A DNA stretch of 64,000 bases from the NCBI GenBank assembly GCA_002733605.1, contig NVWK01000005.1:1-64000 (forward strand), given 5' to 3'. The notes below the pieces were generated by a model, which was not told the DNA's origin, searched no databases, and saw only the letters and a program-made list of their open reading frames with translations. Source of the DNA: Robiginitomaculum sp. (GTDB lineage Bacteria; Pseudomonadota; Alphaproteobacteria; Caulobacterales; Maricaulaceae). The number at the start of each line of letters is the position of its first letter. Position 1 is the first letter of the stretch. Positions 29,822 through 39,884 of this stretch are shown piece after piece. Made by a program: the position numbers and the translations under genes.

Positions 29822-31078
29822 TTATAGGTTTTGATACAGGATAGGTTTTGGTTTATTTATGAAAAATACCTGTGCGCCGGCGAATATAATGCTGGCCCAC
29901 CACCAATCCTGCCACACGCCATAAGACAGGCTCGACATGGTTACAACGGCTATGAGCAGGCCGCTGGTTGCGACCATTTGAGTTTTTGACAATCTGTTAG
30001 GAACGCTTAAATAGCGCAGAGCAAAATACAAAGCCGTGCAACTCAATACGGCCCCGATCACGCCCAATTCCACCCAAATATGCAGGCCGGCATTATGCGG
30101 ATGCAAAGAGACCAATGCCCTGCCCTCAAATCCTCTGATGGTGTGGGTATCATTGAACATACGTACCGCATCAAACCCATGCCCTACGATCGGATGTTGC
30201 GAAAGTTTTTGGGACAAATAGCTCCAGTTTTCAACTCTTTCTTCCCACGAAAATGGCAAGGCATTTTTGATATTTGCACCTAGATGTGCAGACAGGAATG
30301 CCAGTAGCGGGGCAAATAATATTGATGCCCCCGCGAGTAAAAATCCGGTACGCAAAGCAAGCACAGGACGCCTCGAAGCCAGTCCCATCAATAAAAGTGC
30401 GGTCAATGCCCCTAAAGTGCTCGCACTTTGGCCGGTCGTAAAACCACATGCCAATGTCAAAACAACGAGCGTCAAAGACGCGGCCTTGCCAATCCGCCCA
30501 CGCGTCCATAATAGCACACTTACTGGCGCCAATAAAAGGGTGAGCACGGAGGTCGCATGGCCTATATTTTGGATCATATCACCGATCCGAGCCGTCAAAT
30601 CCTGACCCGGGTCAAGAGGGTCGACAGCGAAGCTGATAGCGTAACCGGACAATTGATCGACTAAAATGGAAACAGACAATGCAAGCGTCCCTACACATAA
30701 AATGCCTGTCAGGATTTTTGCTTTCTTTGGTACCGAGGCAGACATTTTTATCAAATACGCACACAGTAGAAAAACCGGCACCCCGAGCATGAGCTTCACG
30801 GGGTTTGTCATTATATCATCGGACTGATAGGGCGACCAAAAACTGCTTATCCAGCCCCAGACCAACAAGAGGAGGAGCATCCGGACAGGCATGGGAAACC
30901 GGTTCTTAATCTCGGACATACGCGGTGGAAATCCTGCCAAAGCGACGAGGCCGCACAGTCCGATGATGGCGGCAATCCCCAACCCCCCGGCATGGGCGAA
31001 TATCGGCACCGTTAAAAAAACAAGCAACAGCATGAAAAAATCTTTTCTTGCCACCCATTCTTTTAGTGCCTCAATCAT
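29822..31078 (-). CDS. O-antigen ligase family protein
   Basis: Multi-TM; loop HPIVGHGFDAVR...LHPHNAGLHIWVELGVIG; likely start MIEALKEW at 31078. Confidence 0.88.
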   Translation of the reverse strand: MIEALKEWVARKDFFMLLLVFLTVPIFAHAGGLGIAAIIGLCGLVALAGFPPRMSEIKNRFPMPVRMLLLLLVWGWISSFWSPYQSDDIMTNPVKLMLGVPVFLLCAYLIKMSASVPKKAKILTGILCVGTLALSVSILVDQLSGYAISFAVDPLDPGQDLTARIGDMIQNIGHATSVLTLLLAPVSVLLWTRGRIGKAASLTLVVLTLACGFTTGQSASTLGALTALLLMGLASRRPVLALRTGFLLAGASILFAPLLAFLSAHLGANIKNALPFSWEERVENWSYLSQKLSQHPIVGHGFDAVRMFNDTHTIRGFEGRALVSLHPHNAGLHIWVELGVIGAVLSCTALYFALRYLSVPNRLSKTQMVATSGLLIAVVTMSSLSYGVWQDWWWASIIFAGAQVFFINKPKPILYQNL

Positions 31079-31079
31079 A

Positions 31080-33023
31080 TTATGCGCTGCGGAGATCGGG
31101 CGGTGTTGCTTCTTTGGACAATTGGGTTTTCGCATCTTCCAAAGTCACAATTTCCTGCTGGCGTTCCCCAAGGAAGCGGAGCGCCAATTTGCCCTCTTCG
31201 GCTTCCTTGCGGCCTACGACAGCAATGACGGGTATTTTCCCGACCGAGTGTTCACGGATTTTGTAGTTGATTTTTTCGTTGCGTAAATCAAGCTCAACCC
31301 GCAGACCGGCTGCGCGCAATTGGGCCACGGCCTCTTGTGCATATGCGTCGGCATCAGAGGTAATCGTTGCGACCACCACCTGTGTTGGTGCCAGCCAGAG
31401 CGGGAAACGCCCTGCATGTTCTTCGATCAGAATACCGATAAACCGTTCCATAGATCCGAGGATTGCCCTGTGCAACATGACGGGACGTTGTTTGGTATCG
31501 TCCTCTGCAATATAGCTTGCGTCCAACCGCTCAGGTGTGCCGAAGTCCACTTGGAACGTCCCGCACTGCCAATCGCGACCAATCGCGTCGCGCAGTACAA
31601 ATTCAAGTTTCGGGCCGTAAAACGCGCCCTCACCGGGGTTCATGACGACCTCAAGGCCGGCCGCGTTAACGGCGTCCATCAAGGCGCCTTCGGCTTTGTC
31701 CCATGTTTCGTCAGTGCCTGTGCGCGTTTCAGGACGGTCGGAGAACTTCACCAATACATCAGTAAATCCGAAATCGGCATATACACTTTTCAACAAATCA
31801 ATGAATGTTTTTGTCTCGCCAATGACTTGCTCTTCGGTACAGAAAATATGGGCATCATCCTGTGTAAATCCGCGGACGCGCATAATGCCGTGCAACGCGC
31901 CCGAAGGTTCGTTGCGGTGACAACAACCAAATTCCGCCATACGCAATGGTAGATCGCGATAGGATTTTTGTCCCTGATTGAAAATCTGTACATGGGCGGG
32001 GCAGTTCATTGGCTTGAGCGCATGTATTTCGTCATGGCTGCCATGGCTGACCTCGGAGACAAACATGTTCTCGCGGAACTTGTCCCAATGGCCGGATTTT
32101 ACCCATAATTTATGATCGATGAGCATCGGCGTTTTCACTTCCGAATACGCGGCCGCCTGAAGCCTACGACGAATATAGTTTTCTACCTCGCGCCAAATCG
32201 TCGCACCCTTGTCATGCCAAAACACCATGCCTTGGGCTTCGGGTTGCAAATGGAATAAATCCATTTCACGGCCAATTCTACGGTGATCGCGGCGTTCGGC
32301 TTCTTCAATCCGGTGTAAATAGGCATCCAGATCGTCTTTGTTTGCCCAAGCTGTGCCGTATATGCGTTGAAGCTGGGCGTTATTACTATCGCCGCGCCAA
32401 TAAGCACCGGCCACTTTCATCAATTTAAACGCCTTGCCAACTTTACCGGTGCTTGGCAAATGCGGGCCACGACAGAGATCATACCAATCGCCCTGTTTGT
32501 ACACGGTGATAGTTTCATCTGCTGGCATGTCGGAAATCAGCTCGGCTTTATACAACTCGCCTTTGGCCGTGAAATGGGCAATGGCTTCGTCGCGCTCCCA
32601 AACTTCACGGGTAAATGGTTTGTTTTGTTCGATGATAAAGCGCATTTTCTTTTCGATCGCCGCGAAATCCTCGACCGAGAACGGTTCGTCGCGGGCAAAA
32701 TCATAAAAGAACCCGTCCTCGATCACGGGCCCGATTGTCACTTGGGTGCCGGGGAACAGCGCCTGCACGGCCTCGGCCAGCACATGGGCGGCGTCATGGC
32801 GGATCAGTTCCAGACCTTCCGGGTCTTGAGCCGTGATCAGTTGAAGCTCACAATCAGTTTCTATTGGACGGGTTGCGTCCCAAACGATGCCATTGACCTT
32901 GCCCGCCAAGACCTTTTTGGACAGGGATTTAGAGAGGGATTTGGCCACATCCATTGGCGAAGTACCCTGTTCAAATTCGCGGGTGGCGCCGTCGGGAAAT
33001 GTGATGGTCAGCATGTTGGTCAT
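31080..33023 (-). CDS. thrS: Threonyl-tRNA synthetase
   Basis: TGS domain [63 protein letters not shown]. Confidence 0.98.
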   Translation of the reverse strand: MTNMLTITFPDGATREFEQGTSPMDVAKSLSKSLSKKVLAGKVNGIVWDATRPIETDCELQLITAQDPEGLELIRHDAAHVLAEAVQALFPGTQVTIGPVIEDGFFYDFARDEPFSVEDFAAIEKKMRFIIEQNKPFTREVWERDEAIAHFTAKGELYKAELISDMPADETITVYKQGDWYDLCRGPHLPSTGKVGKAFKLMKVAGAYWRGDSNNAQLQRIYGTAWANKDDLDAYLHRIEEAERRDHRRIGREMDLFHLQPEAQGMVFWHDKGATIWREVENYIRRRLQAAAYSEVKTPMLIDHKLWVKSGHWDKFRENMFVSEVSHGSHDEIHALKPMNCPAHVQIFNQGQKSYRDLPLRMAEFGCCHRNEPSGALHGIMRVRGFTQDDAHIFCTEEQVIGETKTFIDLLKSVYADFGFTDVLVKFSDRPETRTGTDETWDKAEGALMDAVNAAGLEVVMNPGEGAFYGPKLEFVLRDAIGRDWQCGTFQVDFGTPERLDASYIAEDDTKQRPVMLHRAILGSMERFIGILIEEHAGRFPLWLAPTQVVVATITSDADAYAQEAVAQLRAAGLRVELDLRNEKINYKIREHSVGKIPVIAVVGRKEAEEGKLALRFLGERQQEIVTLEDAKTQLSKEATPPDLRSA

Positions 33024-33030
33024 CTTTGTT

Positions 33031-33375
33031 CTACTTACTCTTCTTATGTTCACAGGATGTGGGGCCTGCCTGATTATTTGGACGCTCAGCCCAGCTCCAG
33101 TCACCATGTCGCCAAGGTGCCCAGAAAGGATGCTTATGGCCGCATTCGGGCACGGGATCAATACCAGATGATCCCCATGGATGGCAACGCGAAAGCCGTG
33201 ATAAGGTCAGCCAAAATCCACGCCATACACCATGGCGGGAAAAGGCTTCCATCGCATAGCTTGAACAGCCCGGTTCATGGCGGCATGTTATGCCGAGCGC
33301 CGAGAACATTGGCGACAATGTCAACTTATAAAGCTTCAGCAGGCCAAGGGCTAAATATACAAATGGGTTTTTCAT
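33031..33375 (-). CDS. yidD: YidD membrane protein insertion efficiency factor
   Basis: [40 protein letters not shown]...[13 protein letters not shown]. Confidence 0.95.
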   Translation of the reverse strand: MKNPFVYLALGLLKLYKLTLSPMFSALGITCRHEPGCSSYAMEAFSRHGVWRGFWLTLSRLSRCHPWGSSGIDPVPECGHKHPFWAPWRHGDWSWAERPNNQAGPTSCEHKKSK

Positions 33376-33794
33376 GTTTGTGCGGATTGCACCGCCTCGA
33401 CCACAGCGTCGAATGCCAATAATGTCGAGGTATGACGCGCAGGGTAGTTTGCCACGTCTGATAATAATGCCAATTGTGCAAACCGGCCTTCGGGCGGTGT
33501 TGCCTTGTGTTTAAGCATGGCGAACAGAGCGTCACGGGCGGCTTGTAATTCCTCAAGACTGGCCCCGATCACATTTTCGGCCAGAATGGCAGCGCTGGCT
33601 TGGCCCAAAGCGCACGCTTGCAGGCGCATGGCAAAATCTTTCACACGGTCTTGTTCTATGATGACGTCCACTTCCAGCCAAGACCCGCAAAGCTTGGAAA
33701 CTTTGCGGGATGTACCGTGCAGGTTTTCCAGCCGGCCAATATGTTTGATATTGGCGGCAAGGCTCAGCACATCTGTATTATAAAGATCGTCCAT
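33372..33794 (-). CDS. NifU/IscU-like iron-sulfur scaffold family protein
   Basis: GSWLEVDVIIEQDRVKDFAMRLQACALGQASAAILAENVIGAS. Confidence 0.85.
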   Translation of the reverse strand: MDDLYNTDVLSLAANIKHIGRLENLHGTSRKVSKLCGSWLEVDVIIEQDRVKDFAMRLQACALGQASAAILAENVIGASLEELQAARDALFAMLKHKATPPEGRFAQLALLSDVANYPARHTSTLLAFDAVVEAVQSAQT

Positions 33795-34399
33795 TAGTCA
33801 GGTGTCTTTGTAATTTTTATATAATTCGGATGTGAGTTCACCCGCTTAAGCCAGTTTTTGATCGCCTTATAGGGTTTCAGATCGAACCCGCCCTGCTCCG
33901 CCACATGTGTATAGCCATAGAGCGATATATCGGCGATGGTCAGGCTGTCTCCGACGAAATATGCATTGGATTTTAAATGTTGCTCCATTACGTCGAGCGC
34001 GAAATATCCACGCTTCATCAGTGCGGGGAGCTCTTTCTTACGCTGGGGCGCATAAATCTCGATAAACCGGGCTACAGCAATTGCAGGTTCATGTTTATAT
34101 TGTTCAAAAAACATCCAACGCAACACTTCGGCTTGAGCAAAGGCATCGCCCGGCAAATAGGCGCTGCCCAGCGCCAGATAAAACAAAATTGCGTTGGATT
34201 CTGCCAGTGGACGTCCATCATCCAAAACCAGTAACGGGATTTGCCCGGACGGATTTAAGGCAAGAAACTCTGGCGTATGGGTCTCCCCTACTTGAATATC
34301 CACTTCCTGATATTCATACGCCTGCCCTAGCCATGACAGAAGTAAACGCACTTTAAAACCGTTTCCAGACGGTAGATAATCATAAAGCTTCATAACCAT
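33794..34399 (-). CDS. Glutathione S-transferase family protein
   Basis: MKLYDYLPSGNGFKVRLLLSWLGQAYE; NPSGQIPLLVLDDG. Confidence 0.92.
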   Translation of the reverse strand: MVMKLYDYLPSGNGFKVRLLLSWLGQAYEYQEVDIQVGETHTPEFLALNPSGQIPLLVLDDGRPLAESNAILFYLALGSAYLPGDAFAQAEVLRWMFFEQYKHEPAIAVARFIEIYAPQRKKELPALMKRGYFALDVMEQHLKSNAYFVGDSLTIADISLYGYTHVAEQGGFDLKPYKAIKNWLKRVNSHPNYIKITKTPD

Positions 34400-34606
34400 T
34401 CTCTTTCGTTTTCGAGTTTATCAGCCCGGTGTTTTTTCTCAACCAGTTTCATGCACAATAAGGATACAAGCCTTCACACCCACAGATATAATTTCATAGA
34501 GACGGGGAGAATATTTCTTATGCCTACACATTTTAAAGGGAGGGGGCGGTTTATAAACTTGTGTAATCGCCCGTTCTGTATCAAAAACATATAAATTCAT
34601 CCCCTA

Positions 34607-35614
34607 TGGAGCCGCCTCATCTCTGCCTCAAGCCCCAAAGCCTCTATCATCATTGTCAATTTCAATGCAGGCCAATGGTTGGAAAAATGTGTGCGTTCTG
34701 TGATGGGCCAAAACGAGACGGGTTTCGAGTGCTTTATTGTCGACAACGGGTCCAAGGATGGTTCGATCGCGACATTGCCGAAACTGGATGCCCGCTTTAA
34801 AATCATTGAGCTTGGTAACAATACTGGCTTTGCGAGCGCCAACAATCATGCTGCAAAACTGGCAAGCGCCCCGTGGATTGCTTTGCTAAACCCCGATGCC
34901 TTTGCGCGGCCAGACTGGCTTACCAACCTATTTGAGGCGACAAAACTCACGCCCAATGTCAGCATGGTTGGCTCAACCCAGTATTTAGCCCTGTCAGATA
35001 CACCAACACTGGACGGTGTGGGCGATTGCTACCATGCAAGCGGTATTGCGTATCGGGCCGGATATGGCAAACAGCTTGCCCCGCCGACAACCGGCCTGGT
35101 GTTTGGCCCGTGCGCGGCGGCAGCGCTTTATGATCGGGACACATTTTTGAGGCTCGGCGGGTTTGACGAGCGCTTTTTCTGCTATCACGAAGATGTCGAT
35201 CTGGCATTTCGCATGCAGCTTGCTGGCGGTGATTGCGTACAGTCGCACACTGCCATTGTTGATCATGTTAGTTCGGCCATTGCCAGTTCTGTCCCAAATT
35301 TTGCCGTGTATCACGGGACAAGAAACCGTATCTGGACGTTTGTCAAAAACATGCCCCTGCCTCTGCTTATCCTGCTTCTGCCCGCCCATATCATCGCCAA
35401 TTTGGCTTATTTGCTCTGGGCCGCATTTCGGGGCCGATTTCGCGCCACATGGCGAGGCATATGGGATGCGATACTTGGCCTACCACAAACATTTAGGGAC
35501 AGGAAACTGGTGAAGGCTCACCGAACGATCAGTAGCTTTGCCCTGCTTGCCAAATTCACATGGTCGCCCGTAAAAGTCCTTACACGCGGCATTCACATTC
35601 GCAAACTTCCCTGA
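34607..35614 (+). CDS. Glycosyltransferase family 2; start codon unresolved
   Basis: Extending the ORF-track frame upstream gives ...SASSPKASIIIVNFNAGQWLEKCVRSVMGQ; LLNPDAF; CYHEDVDLAFR. No ATG/GTG/TTG between the in-frame TAA at 34592 and the first beta-strand. Confidence 0.85.
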   Translation, partial: WSRLISASSPKASIIIVNFNAGQWLEKCVRSVMGQNETGFECFIVDNGSKDGSIATLPKLDARFKIIELGNNTGFASANNHAAKLASAPWIALLNPDAFARPDWLTNLFEATKLTPNVSMVGSTQYLALSDTPTLDGVGDCYHASGIAYRAGYGKQLAPPTTGLVFGPCAAAALYDRDTFLRLGGFDERFFCYHEDVDLAFRMQLAGGDCVQSHTAIVDHVSSAIASSVPNFAVYHGTRNRIWTFVKNMPLPLLILLLPAHIIANLAYLLWAAFRGRFRATWRGIWDAILGLPQTFRDRKLVKAHRTISSFALLAKFTWSPVKVLTRGIHIRKLP

Positions 35615-35627
35615 TAGAAGCACCTGT

Positions 35628-36593
35628 ATGAAAACTTTTGATGCCATAGATGTTGCCCGTAGGGTTCTCAAAACCGAAACCGATGGGCTTATGGCTCTCT
35701 CTGATGGTTTGGACGAAGCCTTTCCCAAAGTCGTTGATCTGTTGAAAGCTCTCGAGGGGCGGACAATTTTGGCGGGCGTTGGCAAAAGCGGGCATGTGGC
35801 CAGAAAAATTGCCGCCACATTTGCCTCCACAGGTACAACATCCCTTTTTGTCCACCCTACAGAGGCCAGTCACGGCGATATGGGTATGATGAGAAAAGAG
35901 GATGCCGTCATCGCTCTGTCACGTTCAGGCGAGACCAAAGAACTGGCCGACATGATTGGTTTTTGCAAACGATTTGGCCTGCCGCTTATCGCCATGACAT
36001 GCCGGCCAAACAGCACGTTGGCCCGTGCCGCCGATCATGTTCTATTACTGCCCGATGCGCCTGAAGCCTGTAACGTTACCGGCGCGCCAACCACATCTAC
36101 AACATTGCAAATCGCGCTTGGGGATGCGCTGGCTGTGGCTTTGTTGGAAGCGCGCGGGTTTACGGCCGGTGATTTTAAAACCTTTCATCCTGGCGGCGCG
36201 CTGGGGGCGCAACTCGCCAGTGCTGCCGATTTAATGCATACAGGTGCGCTTATGCCGATCGTGGACATCAGCGAAATTATGGAGCGGGCCTTGCTGGTTA
36301 TGGGCGAAAAAGGGTTTGGCTGTGTGGGTATTGTTGACGCGAATGAGGCTCTTGTCGGTATTATTACAGACGGGGATATTCGTCGCAATCTCGACAAAGA
36401 CCTACCGAAACTTAGCGTCAAAACCATTATGACGAAAAACCCTAAATCTATCGCCCCGGACATTTTGGCGGCAGAAGCTCTACACATTATGACGGCCGAG
36501 ACCCCCAAGGTCATGCAGGTATTTGTGGTGAAAGACGAGAAGCCTGTCGGCATCTTGCATATGCATGATTTGCTACGTGCCGGACTTGCCTAA
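35628..36593 (+). CDS. kdsD: KpsF/GutQ family arabinose-5-phosphate isomerase
   Basis: SIS domain GVGKSGHVARKIAATFASTGT; LSRSGETKEL; two CBS domains. Confidence 0.95.
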   Translation: MKTFDAIDVARRVLKTETDGLMALSDGLDEAFPKVVDLLKALEGRTILAGVGKSGHVARKIAATFASTGTTSLFVHPTEASHGDMGMMRKEDAVIALSRSGETKELADMIGFCKRFGLPLIAMTCRPNSTLARAADHVLLLPDAPEACNVTGAPTTSTTLQIALGDALAVALLEARGFTAGDFKTFHPGGALGAQLASAADLMHTGALMPIVDISEIMERALLVMGEKGFGCVGIVDANEALVGIITDGDIRRNLDKDLPKLSVKTIMTKNPKSIAPDILAAEALHIMTAETPKVMQVFVVKDEKPVGILHMHDLLRAGLA

Positions 36594-36731
36594 AAATAGA
36601 CTTTCTAACAAGGGCGGTTTCAGGCATATTTTCTTATTATTTTCACAAAAAGACACTAAGGGTTAATATCCAATTTTGTACATTCGCAATCACCAAAACA
36701 ATCTACGCGGGAATTTAGAGGATCGAAAACA

Positions 36732-38261
36732 ATGATAAAACCAAAGCATGAACTGCCAGCTAACTCACTGGAGTTTGAAAACTGTGCATTGATAAAACCG
36801 ACCGGTTTTCGCGAATATGATGCCCGCTGGTGGTTTGGGGATCATGAAAGCATGGCAGGGCGCGGCAAGGCGCCTGATATCAATTTAGCCGGCATACAAT
36901 ACCTTGGGGCCTCACTTGGCACGCTTATACATGAACTTGGTGTGGAGCCTAAAATTGTCGTAGGTCATGATTACCGTTCCTATTCTCTGTCTATCAAACA
37001 AGCCCTGATCGTTGGCTTGATGAGCGCAGGTATAGAGGTGAAAGACATAGGCCTTGCCCTGTCGCCAACCGCCTATTTTGCGCAATTTGCCCTTGATGTG
37101 GCCTGTGTGGCGATGGTGACGGCAAGCCATAATACCAATGGCTGGACCGGAGTGAAAATGGGGGTCGAGCGGCCTTTAACATTTGGCCCGACCGAAATGA
37201 CCCGTTTGAAAGACATTGCCCTTGAAGGGGCAGCTATTAACCGCAGCGGTGGCGGATATGAAAAAATAGAGGGCATGGCCGAGCTTTATATGCGTGATCT
37301 TGCCAAAGGCATCAAAATCAAGCGTAAAATCCGGGTTGTGGCGGCTTGCGGCAACGGAACCGCAGGGGCATTTGCGCCAGATGTTTTGGAAGCCATTGGC
37401 GTTGAAGTTATTCCGGTTCAATGCGAGCTTGACCATAATTTTCCGGCTTATAACCCCAATCCAGAAGACATGAAAATGTTGCATGCCATGCGAGACGCAG
37501 TCCTGGAACACAAGGCCGATTTGGCCGTCGGGTTTGACGGGGACGGAGATCGCTGCGGGGTTGTTGACAATGAAGGAGAAGAAATTTTTGCCGACAAAGT
37601 CGGGGTTATGCTCGCCCGTGATTTGTCAGCCGAGTTTAAAAACGCACAATTTGTTGCCGATGTGAAATCAACGGGGCTGTATCTTACCGATCCGGTTTTG
37701 ATAAAAAACGGGGCTAAAACCGATTACTGGAAAACGGGTCATTCCTATATTAAACGCCGGAGCAAAGAAATCGGGGCTCTTGTCGGGTTTGAAAAATCGG
37801 GCCATTATTTCTTCAATGCGCCTATCGGGCGGGGTTATGATGACGGGATTTTATCCGCGATTGCCATTTTGCAAATGCTGGATCGCAACCCTGACAAATC
37901 CATGGCCGATTTACGCCGCGACCTTCCCAAAACATGGGGCAGCCCAACCATGTCCCCTGCGTGTGCAGACGAAGTTAAATACGGTGTCGTGGACAGAGTG
38001 ATTGCAGAATACAAGCAGGCTTTTGAAAATGGAGACAAGCTTCTGGGTCAAAGCATTCGTGATCTTATCACTGTAAATGGCGTGCGTGTGGTGCTTGAAG
38101 ATGGGACATGGGGTCTGGTACGAGCCAGCTCCAACACCCCCAACCTTGTTGTTGTTGTAGAAAGCCCAACCTCGGAAGCAAATAAAACGGCTATGTTTCG
38201 CGAAATCGAAGCAAGGCTGGCGAAATACCCCGAAATCGGAGAGTATGATCAAAAAATATAG
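36732..38261 (+). CDS. Phosphomannomutase/phosphoglucomutase
   Basis: FREYDARWWFG; VTASHNTNGWTGVKMG; GFDGDGDRCGVVD. Confidence 0.95.
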   Translation: MIKPKHELPANSLEFENCALIKPTGFREYDARWWFGDHESMAGRGKAPDINLAGIQYLGASLGTLIHELGVEPKIVVGHDYRSYSLSIKQALIVGLMSAGIEVKDIGLALSPTAYFAQFALDVACVAMVTASHNTNGWTGVKMGVERPLTFGPTEMTRLKDIALEGAAINRSGGGYEKIEGMAELYMRDLAKGIKIKRKIRVVAACGNGTAGAFAPDVLEAIGVEVIPVQCELDHNFPAYNPNPEDMKMLHAMRDAVLEHKADLAVGFDGDGDRCGVVDNEGEEIFADKVGVMLARDLSAEFKNAQFVADVKSTGLYLTDPVLIKNGAKTDYWKTGHSYIKRRSKEIGALVGFEKSGHYFFNAPIGRGYDDGILSAIAILQMLDRNPDKSMADLRRDLPKTWGSPTMSPACADEVKYGVVDRVIAEYKQAFENGDKLLGQSIRDLITVNGVRVVLEDGTWGLVRASSNTPNLVVVVESPTSEANKTAMFREIEARLAKYPEIGEYDQKI

Positions 38262-38326
38262 GGGCACGCATGGCAATTTGTTCGCGGATATAGAAGCTAA
38301 ACTGGACACCGAGATTAAAGCAGTTG

Positions 38327-39676
38327 TTAAAGCGCGTTTTCAATAAAGCTGGCAAGCCCGTCCGTTACGTTTTTCACCATGGCAGGATCATCGCCTTCCG
38401 CCATAACGCGGATCAGAGGTTCTGTACCTGAGGCACGGACAAGAAGACGTCCATGCTTGCCCATCTGGGCAGTTGCGTCTTTGATTGCAGATTGCACCGT
38501 GCTGAGCTCAAGTGGGTTTTGCCCGCTATAGCGTACATTTTTCAAGATTTGCGGGACGGGCGTGAACTGGTCAAGCACTTCGCTGGCCGGTTTATCTTTG
38601 CGAATGATCTCGGCCAGAATTTGCAAGGCCGCTATGGTACCGTCGCCGGTCGTACAAAAGTCGGTCATCAAGAGATGGCCGGACTGTTCACCGCCAATAT
38701 TATACCCATCCTGACACATCCGTGCGGCCACATGTCTATCCCCGACAGCCGTGCGAATAAGTTCCAGTTTTTCATCTTGTAAAAACCGCTCCAAGCCAAG
38801 ATTGGACATTACGGTCGCGACAATACCATCGCGTGACAAACGTTGGGTTTGCTTCCAGCCAATGGCGATCAGGGCCAGCAATTGATCGCCGTCAATAATT
38901 TTGCCTTTTTCATCACACATGATCAACCGGTCCGCGTCCCCGTCCAAAGCAATCCCGACATCGGCTTTGTGTTCTAGCACAGCCGCAGATAGGGCCCCGG
39001 TGTCCGTTGATCCACATCCGGCATTAATATTGGTGCCGTCCGGCGTAACGCCGATTGCGATCACTTCTTGTGCGCCCAATTCCCACAAAGTCTCCGGGGC
39101 CGTCCGGTAAGCGGCTCCATTGGCGCAATCTACGACAATTTTGAGACCATTAAGTGTGATCCGGCGCGGAAAGGTCGCTTTGACGATTTCAATATAGCGG
39201 GCTTGCGCATTATCATAGCGTTTGGCACGGCCAAGACCTTCTGCCGTGGCCAGACCTTCGCTAAGATCCGCCTGCATCAATTTTTCAATTTCGACTTCGG
39301 CTTCGTCTGATAGTTTCTTCCCGTCCGGGCCAAATAATTTAATGCCGTTATCGTAAAACTTATTATGGGACGCCGTGATCATCACCCCCAGATCGGCACG
39401 TAAAGAGCGGGTCATCATGGCCACTCCGGGTGTAGGCAAAGGCCCGAACAAACGCACATCCATGCCCACAGCCGTAAATCCGGCCACCAATGCCGGCTCG
39501 ATCATATATCCGGACAGACGTGTATCTTTGCCAATGACCACACTATGACGGCGACCATGTTCACGCAAAAAATACTTTCCGGCCGCCATGCCCAGACGGA
39601 GCACATTCTTGGGTTCCATGCTTCCATGATTGGCCAAGCCGCGAATACCATCCGTACCAAAATACTTCTTGGGCAT
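38327..39676 (-). CDS. glmM: Phosphoglucosamine mutase
   Basis: [48 protein letters not shown]. Confidence 0.98.
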   Translation of the reverse strand: MPKKYFGTDGIRGLANHGSMEPKNVLRLGMAAGKYFLREHGRRHSVVIGKDTRLSGYMIEPALVAGFTAVGMDVRLFGPLPTPGVAMMTRSLRADLGVMITASHNKFYDNGIKLFGPDGKKLSDEAEVEIEKLMQADLSEGLATAEGLGRAKRYDNAQARYIEIVKATFPRRITLNGLKIVVDCANGAAYRTAPETLWELGAQEVIAIGVTPDGTNINAGCGSTDTGALSAAVLEHKADVGIALDGDADRLIMCDEKGKIIDGDQLLALIAIGWKQTQRLSRDGIVATVMSNLGLERFLQDEKLELIRTAVGDRHVAARMCQDGYNIGGEQSGHLLMTDFCTTGDGTIAALQILAEIIRKDKPASEVLDQFTPVPQILKNVRYSGQNPLELSTVQSAIKDATAQMGKHGRLLVRASGTEPLIRVMAEGDDPAMVKNVTDGLASFIENAL

Positions 39677-39884
39677 ATTTATACCTTCTCCAGTTTTGTT
39701 TGAATCCTCGAAACTTTTGCAACAAACCGCATTGTGAATTGATGAAATATTGCGTTTATATCCGGGCATTCATACAGTATTTACATAACTTGTTATATAT
39801 ATTTTTGCTATGGGTCAAAGCACACTCATCTTATACGCGTATGATTGTATACCTTTAGGATAAGACTATTTTCAGGGGCCTGCT

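Noticed and set aside
32367-33422. 351-aa forward ORF
   Set aside because: Antisense shadow of thrS and yidD; no recognisable domain.
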